Source: Ciona intestinalis
Taxonomy: Eukaryota; Chordata; Ascidiacea; Phlebobranchia; Cionidae
Assembly: GCF_000224145.3 (NCBI RefSeq)
Contig: NC_020166.2
Span: 1,491,966 to 1,555,965 of the forward strand
Direction of reading: 5' to 3'
Length of the DNA stretch: 64,000 nt
A program made the translations under genes and the position numbers. Below, in pieces: positions 51,074 through 63,520 of the stretch; the stretch's first letter is position 1, and every line of letters begins with the position of its first letter. The notes beneath the pieces were generated by a model. The model was not told the origin of the DNA. It saw only the letters and a list, made by a program, of their open reading frames with translations, and searched no databases.

Positions 51074-54000
51074 CTGCAAAGAGAAAAAAATAGTTTAAAC
51101 TCAAAACAAAGGATTAGGAAAATGTAGAAGTCTCGCCCAAAACTCGTTTATCATAAACCATCAGTTAACCGACAAAAACAACACGGTTTAAAACTCGATC
51201 ATATTTCCCTCTGAGGTTTTGGAAACTTTACTTTGTTAAATTAGCGGTACCAGCGGCTTTTGGTCAAAGATAATAGAAAAAAATGGTGCTAACAAAAACA
51301 AGGTGTGCGCCAACATTCACACAAGGAAGTATCTAGTCAAAGAATTATCCGTTTAAGCGACGCCGTGGCAATGATAGTAAACACAACATGGGGCCAGGGG
51401 ATAAGTCAGATATCTGGACAAACCAGGCACCAAACCCTGGGAACTGTGCCGAGGTTTATCGTGATGATAAATAAACGTAAAGAAAACGATCCGAAGCTAC
51501 GAGGGCGGTTGTGTTTAGTTGAATTTATGAGTGATTCGAAAAACGCGACGCGGACGCATTTTAGCGAGTAACAATGACGTAACTAGATCTTCGTGAATTG
51601 GTAGGGTGATGTCATAATAGGAGATGCGCGATGTAATAGTAAACATAAATGGGGAATCTAGAAATTTATTCGTAAATAGCCTAACGCTGTTTCGTTGCCA
51701 TTTTTGGCGATATGTAAGAATCGATGTTGCTTCAATAACGGCACCTGGTCATGGGATATCAAAGCGAAATTACGACAAGGTAATTCGTATGCATCAATCT
51801 AAGGGCCGACGAAATTAAATTGGGTTAGAGGGGACGATTTTAATATCGTAGCAGTCGTTTTGCTGTAGCCCTACACTGACAAATCGCTACCCGTCGAAAC
51901 GTGCGCGTAGGTGGCCTTGCGTCTCAGATTACCAATAAACCAACATTGCCACAAAATAATAGGATTTGTGACGTCTTGGATGTCTCGTTTCAAAACCTAG
52001 GTTGGTACAAAGTCGAAAAAACTGCGGTTGCTTATTAGAAAATCGATTTTTTTGACAAGCGCTGTCAAAATATGACTAGATGGAGACGTGCCCATCTGGC
52101 TGGACATTAAACTAAATCGAAGCAAACTACGATTATTTATAAGAAAGTTTTCGAAAATAGATTTTTTATTAAATGTGCTATAAAAACCCTACACAAGTTT
52201 ACAGAAGGCGTTCTCACCTGGATTAATGCTTTGCGGAGGCGTATTCTTGGGTGTGCCTGGTGGTACCACTACCGGGTTATAGTGGGTTGGGGGGTTAGGG
52301 TCAATAATAGGCTTGCGATCTGTAACTTTGGGCGGGAGATGGGGCTTGGGGAGATTGTGTTCAGTGGTGTCCACCATTACTCGGTTGTCAACTGTAATAG
52401 AAAGAAGTTTATAAAGACTTGTGTTTACTATTTCGGTATATATGGATTTAACTTATTATTCATCGTATGTCAGGACGAAGAATAACACGGCTGTTCTGTT
52501 TCATACACCTCGTGCCCGCATACGAGTTACCACATTAGTGGTGAAATTAAAATGTTACAACTTTGACAGCAGGACAACGGGCCATTCATTGTTAAGCATT
52601 TTCTCCGAAACCATATTAAACGGATGCAATAAATAATACCAAAGTCACGAAAGGATTTAAAGTTTAGACTTTAGCACGTTAGATCTAAGGCAGTAGGAGA
52701 CTTGTACTAGAAAACCATAAGTCATTCGTGACGTCAACAACAAGCCTATACAGCTGTTTTTACGGTTAGTTTGTTGCCGTTTGCTTTACTGGTATGGATA
52801 ATCCTTTCTAGGTTTGTTGTTGGTCTCTAGACACAACTGGTAATCAAAGAGAACGGGCTTGGGCAGGATTAAAAGATTGTAACAATAACAGTGTAAAGAA
52901 TCGTGTCTCAGATTCGAGCGTTTTTAACCGCAAGTTTTCGTCCTGCTCAAGGTTGATAACTCCACCCAAAAAGTTTCATTTGTGGTGTATAGGATTTCTA
53001 TGCCCACAAGTTTAGGTTTTCTATGGGCTAACCACAAGTCGAAAAACGCGGAAAACGGGGTGTACAAATGTCTTTGTAAATATTTTGCTATAAGCAAAAA
53101 CAGACATGCTTTAAAGGTTGGACGCCGCGAGATGATTTTAATGAGGCTTAAAAAAGTCAGTTTAGCGCAAAAACCAAACACGCTTTTGACAGATTGATCG
53201 ATGGGCTTGTAATTAGAACAGAGGTTCGCAAGCATTGGTGAAACAATTAGGCTGGATTTTTTCCAAATATGATAGCAAAATACTTAACGGAAATGCCTGT
53301 TATTTTAAATGTGTGTTGGATAACGTTTTTCTTTAAGTCTAAACGCGCACATCGTTTTAGTTTGAAAGCACAACGGTACAATTGAGTATACAAACATGAA
53401 AAACATTATATCATTCTTAATCTGGGCGGGTTCATTTGCTTAATCTGATTACAATAGCCACGCCTAAATCCATTTCACAACAGTTTCACAGGAATTATAC
53501 CAAGCAGAATTATTCACAGTTGCAATGGGGCGAATGAACGCAAACAATAAGAAACTCGAGCAGCTGTGGTACGCAGCATGGAAGCAACGCTTCAGACACG
53601 TACCAGATATAAGGTGCAAATAAGCCATACAGACCCACTATTGATGAATGACCAATGACCGATGGTGTTAACGACAGACCACGTCAAAAATGACAACACC
53701 TCAACTAAGACACGATTTTTCTATTCTATGTGAGGGAGGACCGATAAGCAGAAAATGTGGGACTGCTCCAACACATATCTTTTATTTTATATAAGCGAGA
53801 CATTACAACTATAGACATATACGACCTTGGAATTAGGCCATAAGTGGATCCTTACTCCAGTATAGCCACTTTATATTTAAAAGTGTAAAGAAATGCTCTT
53901 ATTGCTAATATATTTGTTAAGAATAAAGAAATTTTTGATACGTCTTAATTTATCTTCGTATACACATAAGTGTAGCAAATGTCCGTTAATATTAAAAATA

Positions 54001-57000
54001 TCAAGGTATGAAAAGGAGCAACTTTCTAGAAGCGTGCAAATCATTTTCCGCCACCTTAAAATTATACCCAAATCTAACATTCTTGTGGCCCTAATCGAAT
54101 TTTGTGGTTTTATTCGATACCGCAAAGTTGAAAATCACGATTTGCGAGTCGGATGCGCTTTTCGTTTACTTTCACACCGATTCGAATTTCCGCGAGGGCA
54201 TTAAAAATCAATTACCCTTATATCTCCACGGTCCGCACCGGCAGATGTTGCCCAAAACAGCAATTTTAAAGCAACGAGCCCCACACCGGTCGACAGTTTT
54301 CAGATTTTGTTAAAGTCCATCGGTAAAGAATTTAAATTCGTAAAACCCGTAAATTTGATCGAAGAGCTAAGAAAATGGCCTTAACGCAGCTAATAGCGGC
54401 TTCTTGTGTGCGCGGTTGCAGATACCTAATCCGTAACACCGGCGTGAAAAAACTGGCCAGTACTTCAAAGGAGGAAACGGAATTCCTGGCCCAACTGACC
54501 AGGCGGTAGAGTTTGATTGATGAATGCTGCTCAGGTGTTTCAGTGCAAGTCAAGTTTACAAACCGACTTCGCACGTTTTATGGTGAATTTAAACGCTTGG
54601 AATACTCGCGTGAAAAGTAACTGGACAAAAGCAAATATTTTGTTTGGAATAATAAGTCCGGGCAAGATGGATTCCGTTAGAGCAAAATATATGTTTTACG
54701 TTATATCAACAACTAACGTTCACATTTAAATGTTATTGGTTAATTGAGTGTATTATGCCATTTATACAAAATACTGGTTGTTGAAGTTCAATAAATACAC
54801 ATTCTCACGTACATAATTTGCCCATAACTATAAAGGTGCTGTGTCTATACAGTTATACACATCTTCTAACACAATGCGGTGGCATTGGGTAAACGTTCTG
54901 ATGTTACTTCGATGTTTATCACAAGTTGGTGACGCGGTACCAGGGTTTCGTGCCCATATACTACGTCACAGATTTACCACTTTTGACGGTCGGGAATTTT
55001 AATGAAACCTGACTTTTTATCTCGGTCGCGATTTATTTGAAAGCTTTTGCGCGATTGCAATTAGTGTTTCCAGCTAAAATACATTTTCCGACGTTAAACT
55101 ATTTAAAAAAAGCGAGTGTTTGGGATTTGGCAACACTTAAGTTAGGCCTTAATAAAAATTTATCGACAAATTACATTTTGAAATTAAATGGTGCGATCTA
55201 GGTAGAGGTAGCGGTTTGTGACCAATAACAAGCGGATATGTTACCAAAACTAACAAAATATCATTTGCCCTTTAACGCCGTGTGATAAAAAGACACCCGT
55301 GTGGCCGTGTTATAAGATACGATGTTGTTACTCCATGCGAGAATAAACAAAGGACATTCGTTCATTCTGATGTTCCAGTAGCACATACCTTTATGGTATT
55401 TAAAAGAACACTATTCATTACTCAAATTCATTCACGCTTGTAACAGAATTGATATAATTAAGAGACCAAACAAATTGTCATGCTATTACTCATATATCGG
55501 TTTTGTAATTGCTTCAATGTATGCGTAAAATTAACGTAGAAGAATCTAATTTAAACTCTAAGAAATCTTGAATACGAATTATGTACTTGAGACATATTTC
55601 AATTAATGTACCAAACACCAGGTTTGGTTTAAGTATGTTTTTGATGCAATCGTTGTTTAAAGAGCGTTCTTTTAATTGTTGAAACCACAATGAGGAAATA
55701 TGAATATTGTGTGCGAACATCCATCTTACCTTACTGTACTATTCATTTAAAAATTTATGTGAAAGAATATTTTTTGCATTTAAGAATCTGCATACTTTTT
55801 ACATTAGATTCCTGCTTAATGTTTCAGCCCAGACACTCCACAAACACACGGGAGGCTACAGATCCAGCCAGGCGTTTAGCCTGGTCTAAAAGTGAATCAG
55901 ACATTCGGAATTGCAAAGAATTCGGCCTGTTTGCGACCCTTTGCCATCTGTATTGCTACCCTAATAAGGGAGTACATCGGTAGATATAAAACCATGGATT
56001 GAATTACAAGCATTCGCTCCGGGCGCACTTAATATTGCGTCTGCATGTAACTTAATACACGGTCGTCTATACTCCAGGCACACCAGTTCCCACTTAACGC
56101 AAGATACTAGAGTTCAGGACCGGATGCTAGTTAAGATAACGCGCGACATTTTTTCGACGTCTGACTTTCAAATACAGGTGTAACCAACGTCGGCAATGTT
56201 GCTTTTGAGGGTCAAAGGCTAAATGTGCTTAGCGCTAATAACGCACCTGGGTGCTCGGTCCCCTTGTAACAGCATTACTGCGAGTTAGCAAGCCAGCACG
56301 ATGACAAAGGGAACGAAAGCATGAAAATCGATTGAAAAGCTGTTTATTATTCTTGCTCAAACGCAACGCAGACCATTCGTCTTCTCTCATACGTGCTTAG
56401 AGCGGGGACGTCAGACAGTAAAGTTTAAAATCTGACCCCAGCTCTAGGGCGGCGCGAACGAGTGCTTTGGAAACAGACTTATGTCTGTATTAGCCGTTAC
56501 CCCATTGATAATAATACCTGATTTTTAGCAACGTGCGGAGGAAATGCATGTGGCGCGAAAGTAGCTAAAAGCAGAACTATTACTCCGAACTTAACACCTA
56601 GTTGCATTACACGCATCAGTTGTTTCGGTTACTGTTCAGCGAATAAACGTCACGGTTGGAGTAAAACTCAACTTGACTTACACTCCTACGGCAATTAGGT
56701 TATTTACTCAGAAGATACGGACACGCACCGCGGTAAACAATGCAATAAATCACAATTACGAGCCTCGTTATAAACCTAATAGGCATGGGGTGATAAAACC
56801 CTTGAATTGTTATTCAATTCACACCTTTTCGGCATGCGGTCTTTTCGACAACAAGAAAACTTCCTCGGCGGTCGAGAATACCAACGCCCGGGCAAGGTCA
56901 AGCCGCCGAAATCGATATTTTACCGAGGAAACCAATCATTGGGCGTCTATGCGCTGTTCGTGGGGCCTGGAGTTGCAAGATTGCCTCGAAGTTGTGAATA

Positions 57001-60000
57001 ATTAAACAATTCCGAAGTCACATTGATTACTGTTAATATTGAATTATTACTTCGCCCGGGAAAGGTCGGACTTGAAAACAATTTAGACTTCTTTAACTCC
57101 GTTCTATTGATCACAGTCTGCTTTCAATACAATTAACGATTTTTGCTAAATCAGGAGTTAGCGCGGCTTGTTTTCGCTTGCATTTGATTAATAGGCGGTA
57201 ATTTCTGTTAGATGAATCATAGTCTACTCTACAGAATTACCGCACAGCCACGTCGCTAGTCCTCGCTAACCTGAACCCACCACTTCAGATCTAAGATCGT
57301 AATCGACACCGTCGGAAGTCCGTGACGTCATCGTGACGTAAATGGAAGCGGTCACTGGACACGGGCGATTGCAAGTTTCAATTCTTGATAGCGTGTATCT
57401 TTGAAGCGGAGATTTGGAAACAATAGACTTAACTTTGAGCCGAACGACAAGAGTCTTGGGTTCAGGTGCGTAACTGGCAACAAAATAACATCAGCTATTC
57501 CCAGAACACCTTGCCATGGTTGTAATGCAAACCTTGGACTGCGGAAATAGCGGATCTCTAAGCTTATGGTCTGTTGCCTTTACGCCTTTCGTTAACGCAA
57601 CAACGATGCGAAAAACACGGAGCAAAACACTTGGTTATGTATGCAAGATTGGGTTACAGCTAGATTAGTTTCTGCGGCTAAAACGGCGCCGGGGAATTTT
57701 TAACGTGGTTGGTATAAGGGGTGTTTACCTACTTCAAGATTATATAAGAGGTTGGACGGTTCATCCTTTTTATTATCTTTTATTGTTAAACATATTTACA
57801 GAATTATATAACCGCATCCTTACGACTCTAAAAGAGTGTTGTTAATTGTTCAAAACACGATCAGAAATATGGGACAAATGCTAAAGGTATCCATCTTATC
57901 CCATCCCACTTTATAACTGATGCACTCAAGTCTTGAACGTGGTTAACATAGACATCTTATATGTTAGACCGCCCCACCGAAATCGTATACGCTCTCTACG
58001 TAATTCAGCAGGTGTACGGTCTAAGTTTAAGCTCAGTCTTTACCTAAGGGGTATTCGACACCTTTCATAGGTTTATCATATGATGATCGTGACGCGCCGT
58101 GATTAATGAGTGAAATTTCACGAATTTCGGAAAGAAAGGAGTTATAGGTGTTTGGTAATGCAACAATATGGCGGTTAACTACACAAGAACGTCTGTCTTA
58201 AAACCCATCGGAGTATATTACGTTTACATACCGGAAACACGGTATATGGGTCTAAATAACTGGCAATATTTATAGATTCTTGAAAATAACTTTTACCAAA
58301 TCCTTAAAAAAAAATTACCAGCGAAAAAGTGCTGCCGAATGCATTCCGAAAATGCACGTTAAGAAAACTAAAGGTCATGTCTGTTGGGAAGAAAAGGGTA
58401 AAACTGATAAAGGCCTATAGAGATGCGGACTTTACATTCATAGAAAGCGGTCAAGGGAACACAGTAATGATGGATTGGGTAAACAAGCTATGGCTGTGGC
58501 ATTCAATACGAAGGTTAATATCGTCCTTAGGTAGTGGTTGGTAGTTCCTTTGACCTTTACAAATGCTTGCTTGTCTACAGACCGCACTATTAAGTTTTCT
58601 AATGTTCGGTTTGGAATTCGGTTGCTGTTCCCGAATCGGCACGTCGCGGAATTTATTCACGTCACAATGAACGCGACGCTGAATCGCGGTTAGAACACGT
58701 TCGACAAACAGTGGATTCGATTACCCTTATCTGCCCCCGCGCTTGAATAAATCAAGACAAGAACCTGTCCAAGATATTAACCACAAACTTTTTGCGCACC
58801 AAAGATAAACTGAGACATACAATTTTTTAATATGAAATGTCTTAGCGTAAGATGTGACATGCTTTTCATTACTTTTATCGTTTCATTCAAAATGTTACAG
58901 AAATATAACCGTTTCTTACGACTCTAAGAACGTGGTTAATGTCAAAAAACATAATTAGGAAATATTGAGCATTGTGTGTCAACAATATCTATCTTATCCC
59001 TACCTTAAAGTTTGGTAGCAAGAGTGACAGGACATTTTTTTTATGAAGAAACCGCAAAATCCTATTAGTCGGGAATTCGCAACTGACAGCAAATAAAAGT
59101 TTGCCTGGCAATGCATGAACTTTTCAATTTCGTCCAATTTCCCCTGCTTTATAAGGGTCTGATCGATGGTTTTATTTGAAAGGGGGCTTTGTATTATATT
59201 AGAAGCTCGATCAATCCGTGCAAATAAAAAGGAGCACGATTTCGCAATCGCAATGTTTGAGGAATAAGAAAATTTTAAACAGGAGAGCTTTGAAACCAAA
59301 CGGTCGGTAAATAAGACGAGAAGAGTGTTTATAATTCATCATTTCAGCAGTGTATGAAGTTCTATAAGCAGACTACTGTCTGTGTCTGTGCTCGCCTTTC
59401 GTGTTCATTGAGCGAATACACGTAACTGCAGGTGCGCGGAATTACTGTGTCAAATTTGATTTATTGACGTGTTGGGTGTTTTGGTGGCCCCCGCCTATTC
59501 ATTTTGCGCATCCGGTAAAAGGGCTTTAACCTTGTGTGGAAGGATTAGGGGCGTTCGATTCAACGCACAAACAACCGGGTCTAAGCACAATGGCGTAAAT
59601 TACAGTCATTTGGAGAAATATGGCACTTGGGCGATACGTGTAAAATATTTGGACGGTTTCCGGATCGGTTTGTTGGAATTTGTTGGCTGCGAAAATATGA
59701 AGATTGGGCTTGCGTTGTATTAACGTGGGTGTTAAAACGAATAACGATCAAAGAGACGGCTTTTATTAAAGGTGGCTTCACGGGGAATGTTGGTGGTAAA
59801 ATGGGAGCCTGATTGCTGCACTCGGCAGAGATTTCTGACGTATATGAAAGAGTCAGGCAATTTAAGAAGGGACCTGTAACTTAAGAACTCGTCGACGTGC
59901 GAAAGTTGCTTTTGAGTGAAACTCTCAGATGGTAGAAATACTTCCGATGTAAGATAGGCACGTCCCGTGCAAACCATCGGTTCTTCAGCGGTAAAATAGA

Positions 60001-63000
60001 AGCTGAAATGAACGGGGTAACCTACGTAGGTCGCAACCTTGTCATCACTAGGCTAATGCTGCCAGGTGTCTATCAACATGCGACGGCTCAACGGTATATA
60101 GCGTGGCGCTATTACCGCTAGTGATGCCGCTAATGAACTGGGACACGTCGGGGCAAGACGGCGAAGTTGCGCTGATATACGCGCTAAATAAACATGTCAC
60201 CTAGAGACAACTTTTAAACGTGAAAACATGGCGCCCGAAAAGTAAGAAAATATCTGGCAACACTGGAACGGTGATGCTCTGACTCACGGAGAACAAAAGC
60301 CGCTTGTTTTGGTTCAAGGGCAGACTCGCTTGGCTGGAGAAAACACAAGATGACTTTCTGTTCTAATGTTGTTGATTTGTACAAGATTTCGTGGCGTAGG
60401 CCGTGTCACGACTAAATAAAAGACACAAAAGCATCGCTTCTACGGAGATTAATAGAACGTAATGATTGACACGTCGACGGCTTGCGGGCTTCGTGAGTGC
60501 CGTAGCATTGATTTAGGGCATTAGGAAATATTAAGCCATGCTAAAATGCAATTCTGTCGACACGTAACAGAAGTCATGACGATATGACGTAGGTATGGTT
60601 GAATATTTGTGCAATAGGGCCAGTAGAATAAAAACTTTGACTGCTATATTAAATTACATAAACCTGGGAGGCAGCCGTCAAAAACATCACGTTCTGTAAA
60701 TGTTTTCGTGGGTTTAATTATTTTGAAGCTTCATTCACAAACCAAAAGCAGGTACCGGGTCTCTGTCAAATGCAATCGGATTTGACACAAAAGAAAACGA
60801 ACAACACACTGTTACCCGATCCAGGCTACAAGTACAAGGTCAAGTGTGGGGTCCATTTTGCAGACAAGCTCCCAGGCCCCATGGGATCTGCAGGCCATGG
60901 AACTATGTTCTTATTTTGTTTTGTAAACTGCGGCTCAATTGAGCAAACGCTTAAAAAATTCGCTTTAAAGCCGAGACCCACAACCTAGCATTCAAGCTTA
61001 TACAGGCAGTTATTTCCCATATTAAAAAAAAAATCGTTGTTTTCCTTTTACTAATTTGTTACAAAGTTCGCAAGTTGTTTACTATCAATGCTTTAAGTTA
61101 TACCTTTAATAAATCGTTGCAAATTCGAGAAAAAATCACCAACTTTCCACTATGGGTTACTTGTTCGTATTTGTGGGATTTATATTGAGTGGATGACGCC
61201 ATACCACACCTGCTATCATGGATTGATCATCCTTAATACAACTGCGCCGGATTTCACGCTAGATTAGAATTGTTAAAGATGAAATCGAAACTAAGTTTAA
61301 TCGTGCAGCAATCTTTTAATTTCAGCTTTTGTAATTTACAAGACAACTTTGCGCAGAATGTCACGTATTGCTTATGTGTTTTAATAATTACCAGCGCTCT
61401 TTTAGAGTTATACGGTTACATAATTCTGTAAATATTCTTTGTTTGCTACCAAATGGGACGATAAAACAAGATGAAAGCACGGACCATCTTACCCCAACCC
61501 TATCGCATATTCCACTTAAATATGATCGAAGAGATAAACAAAAAGTCTACACAATTCTCCATACTGGACAATGCAGCCAATTTCCTCTGACCACCTGGAT
61601 CGACATTCTTTCTAGCTTGTTGTTTTGGTCAGTATCGTAACGTATTGCAACAGCAAGCAGGTTGGAGGAGCGGCAGCTTTTAAGTGAGCTATTTTTACCC
61701 CGGGCCAATTATAGCGGGACAATTAGGTTTATTTGGTAACAGTAAGCTTCTATGCTTAAAACGGGGGGTCTAACCCAAGTCCTTAACTTGGCGATTTTTA
61801 AATTCAGGTAAAGACTAAAGATTGTTGAAACCAATAACATTAGTCAAGAGCACCGACAGTTGTGTCTCTGTTTTGGACTCGAAACACCGCGACTATGGAA
61901 GCGTGAAGCTTCAGAGTTTTTACCGATGACCAATGTTTCTTACGATTACAATTGTAATGCTGTTTAAACTAAATGTTTAATTACATTTGTGTTTGTAAGA
62001 AGAAACAGTCACGTTATAAATCGAGAATGATTTATACCTTCGTTTCAACCAAAAGCGTGTTATAACGACTGTTGTTTCACCCTAAATTCCCATTATTTTA
62101 CGATGTTGTATATTGCTCAAGACTTTCGTTACCGTGACCGAAGGTACAAAATGTAGTTGTGCCTTTATCACTCATATGTAAACCGTGTTGTAGGCCACAT
62201 ATACCCCATACATTACCCCTATTTAGCAGACATGGTTAGATCGGCCACTCATGCGCAAGACAGGATCCCGACAGGCAATTACTTTAAAACGGGGCAACGA
62301 TCCGTTTACCCAACAAAATTTCAGGCCCAAACTGGTTTAATCCTGTTCTTACTGCCAGACCAGTTCCGATGTGTCCAGTTACCTAATGGCGCCTATTTGT
62401 TGCTTATAAGCAAAATCTGGGGACAATCTGTCTTTAACGAATAAAGCCGAAGACACAAGACACGCGCATTAAATTCTTGGCTCCCAGATCTCTATGGTTT
62501 CGGTAACCCAGTGGTTCCCTATCTAAGGTACGTATTTGGTAAGGTACGAGTTTCTCACGCGAATATATGAAGTTTTGGCTTGTACAAAATCAAAAAACAC
62601 ACAAGAAATCAAGACATTGAGTGACATTATAACGTATACTACAGCTGATGATTTTCAAGTCGCGTAAGTTGTACGTGAACACTGCACGAAACTAAAATAG
62701 TTCGGAAACACTGGCATAACGTAATTGAACTTGAATTTCTGTCTGGTTTACAGCCGAGTGCGAATATGGAGCGAGAATGAACTAATCAGGCGCTTGGCTT
62801 CGTTTAAGTGAACAGGAACCAACAGTCAAGGAAGGCCTTTTGGTTTTGGCTCGTCGGTCTAGCTAGCCATATCAAACACCTAATTGGAAGTTTCAGGCCA
62901 CTGCTTCAGCGCGGCTGAGGTTAGCCGACTAATTGACGCGTTTTTTGGCAGAGTATGCGATTTCTTAACATCGTTAGACACGCTCAAGTGATTGGAGGAA

Positions 63001-63195
63001 AACGATTGATGTTAGGTCACGTGGGCCTCATAACCTTGCACGCTTCAGTGCGCACGGGGTGAGTCAGAATAGAAATCTTAAACTTACCGATTGGGGTATC
63101 TTCTGGGTGAACTCTGAGCTCTAATTTCATGTTCATTCTCGTGCAGACTCCGCCTTGAAGACTTTCGATGCCGGATTTAGTTCCGTCAGATGTCG
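50691..63195 (-). CDS. Efnb: Transmembrane (B-class) ephrin, three C-terminal coding exons; 5' end outside window
   Basis: Membrane-anchored ligand for Eph receptor tyrosine kinases in contact-dependent signalling. Minus-strand exons: 63088-63195, 52218-52391 and 50691-51073. All have GT/AG borders and phase 1 joins (G|TT gives Val at both). The first encodes the end of the ephrin receptor-binding fold: TSDGTKSGIESLQGGVC and MNMKLELRV, matching TSNGxxxGLxxxxGGVCxTRxMK of ephrins. The second is a Pro-rich stalk. The third has a short acidic/Ser spacer, one membrane helix (about 25 hydrophobic residues from GLVIGVVLGACAVLFIVLLG), the stop-transfer sequence YRRRRHMKK, and a cytoplasmic tail of about 80 residues ending PPPSYNESFLDNGGPVVAV. 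A transmembrane segment with a tail, not a GPI signal, makes it B-class. The exon with most of the ephrin domain must lie beyond 64000. Confidence 0.88.
51074..52217 (-). other. Ephrin intron between stalk and transmembrane exons
   Basis: 1.1-kb intron with canonical borders. A plus-strand open frame at 51305-51571 has no recognisable similarity and is taken as chance. Nothing else stands out. Confidence 0.65.
52218..52391 (-). CDS. Efnb: Ephrin exon: proline-rich extracellular stalk
   Basis: 174 nt, acceptor TTTCTATTACAG, donor CCAG|GTGAGA, phase 1/1. Encodes VDNRVMVDTTEHNLPKPHLP and continues through PPTHYNPVVVPPGTPKNTPP. Low complexity, Pro/Asn/Thr-rich; serves as linker between ephrin fold and membrane. 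Its symmetric phase means it can be skipped without frameshift. Confidence 0.85.
52474..52532 (+). repeat. Dispersed repeat family B
   Basis: AATAACACGGCTGTTCTGTT, TCATACACCTCGTGCCCGCA and TACGAGTTACCA; the 3' half is the best preserved copy. Confidence 0.65.
54655..54725 (+). mobile_element. MITE fragment (left end)
   Basis: AGTCCGGGCAAGATGGATTC, CGTTAGAGCAAAATAT and CAACAACTAACGTTC. Confidence 0.55.
55620..55740 (-). mobile_element. MITE fragment
   Basis: GTTTAAAGAGCGTTCTTTTA, ATTGTGTGCGAACATCCATC and TTACCTTACTGTA. Confidence 0.55.
57740..57912 (-). mobile_element. MITE, left end diverged
   Basis: TTACAGAATTATATAACCGC, ATCCTTACGACTCTAAAAGAG, GTTGTTAATTGTTCAAAACA, AAGGTATCCATCTTATCCCA and TCCCACTTTATA. 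Confidence 0.8.
58835..59010 (-). mobile_element. MITE, diverged
   Basis: GTAAGATGTGACATGCTTTT, TTACAGAAATATAACCGTTT, CTTACGACTCTAAGAACGTG and ATATCTATCTTATCCCTACC. Confidence 0.7.
61368..61508 (+). mobile_element. MITE, right two thirds
   Basis: GTTTTAATAATTACCAGCGC, ATAATTCTGTAAATATTCTT, GCTACCAAATGGGACGATAA and GGACCATCTTACCCCAACCC. Confidence 0.8.
63088..63195 (-). CDS. Efnb: Ephrin exon: end of receptor-binding domain
   Basis: 108 nt, acceptor TTTGTTACAG, donor ATCG|GTAAGTT, phase 1/1. Encodes TSDGTKSGIESLQGGVCTRM, NMKLELRVHPEDTPI. The GGVC cysteine is one of the conserved ephrin disulphide cysteines. Confidence 0.9.
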
Positions 63196-63385
63196 CTGTA
63201 ACAAATAAAGTTTTTAAATGCATAATCAAATGACACTTATAACAAATGAATAATACTCATTTGGGTTACCGACAGTGGTTGTAACACGGGTGTTCGACGA
63301 AAGCTTATAAGTTAAGTTTTTAACTTTGTGAGTGATTATTTTTATGCTCGGCTAACAATATAGGAAACGCATAAGCAACCACTGG

Positions 63386-63420
63386 GTTTGAGCAAATGTT
63401 ATTAAGTGATTTGCTCAAAC
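63386..63420. repeat. Perfect 12-bp inverted repeat (hairpin)
   Basis: GTTTGAGCAAAT at 63386-63397 and its exact reverse complement at 63409-63420, separated by 11 bases. Lies beside the tRNA-like remnant. Confidence 0.7.
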
Positions 63421-63439
63421 ACATATAATCCTATAGTAA

Positions 63440-63520
63440 TAGCAGCGCCGAGCATCGAACCCACAACCTTTATTCTTATTAGGGCGCTTGCTCTTAGCAG
63501 TGCACCGTTGGTTGCGCAAC
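63440..63520 (-). repeat. tRNA-like remnant (possible SINE head)
   Basis: On the minus strand GGTGCACTGCTAAGAGCAAG, CGCCCTAATAAG and GTGGGTTCGATGCTCGGCGC: A-box-like and B-box-like blocks spaced as in a tRNA, but acceptor ends do not pair. Confidence 0.4.

Larger units (their letters stand above)
52392..63087 (-). other. Ephrin intron, 10.7 kb
   Basis: No coding exon recognised. Holds a dispersed-repeat copy at 52474-52532, miniature elements or fragments near 54655, 55620, 57740, 58835 and 61368, TGACGTCA sites near 52730 and 57324, and GC-richer unique blocks (about 56000-57700 and 59850-60600) that may be regulatory. Confidence 0.6.

Noticed and set aside
51305..51571. 88-codon plus-strand open frame inside the ephrin intron
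   Set aside because: Antisense to the ephrin gene with no similarity or splice signals.
56673..57005. 110-codon plus-strand open frame inside the ephrin intron
   Set aside because: No recognisable motif, overlapping open frame in another phase, no splice context.
63440..63520. Functional tRNA gene
   Set aside because: B-box is good but acceptor ends do not pair and no complete cloverleaf forms.
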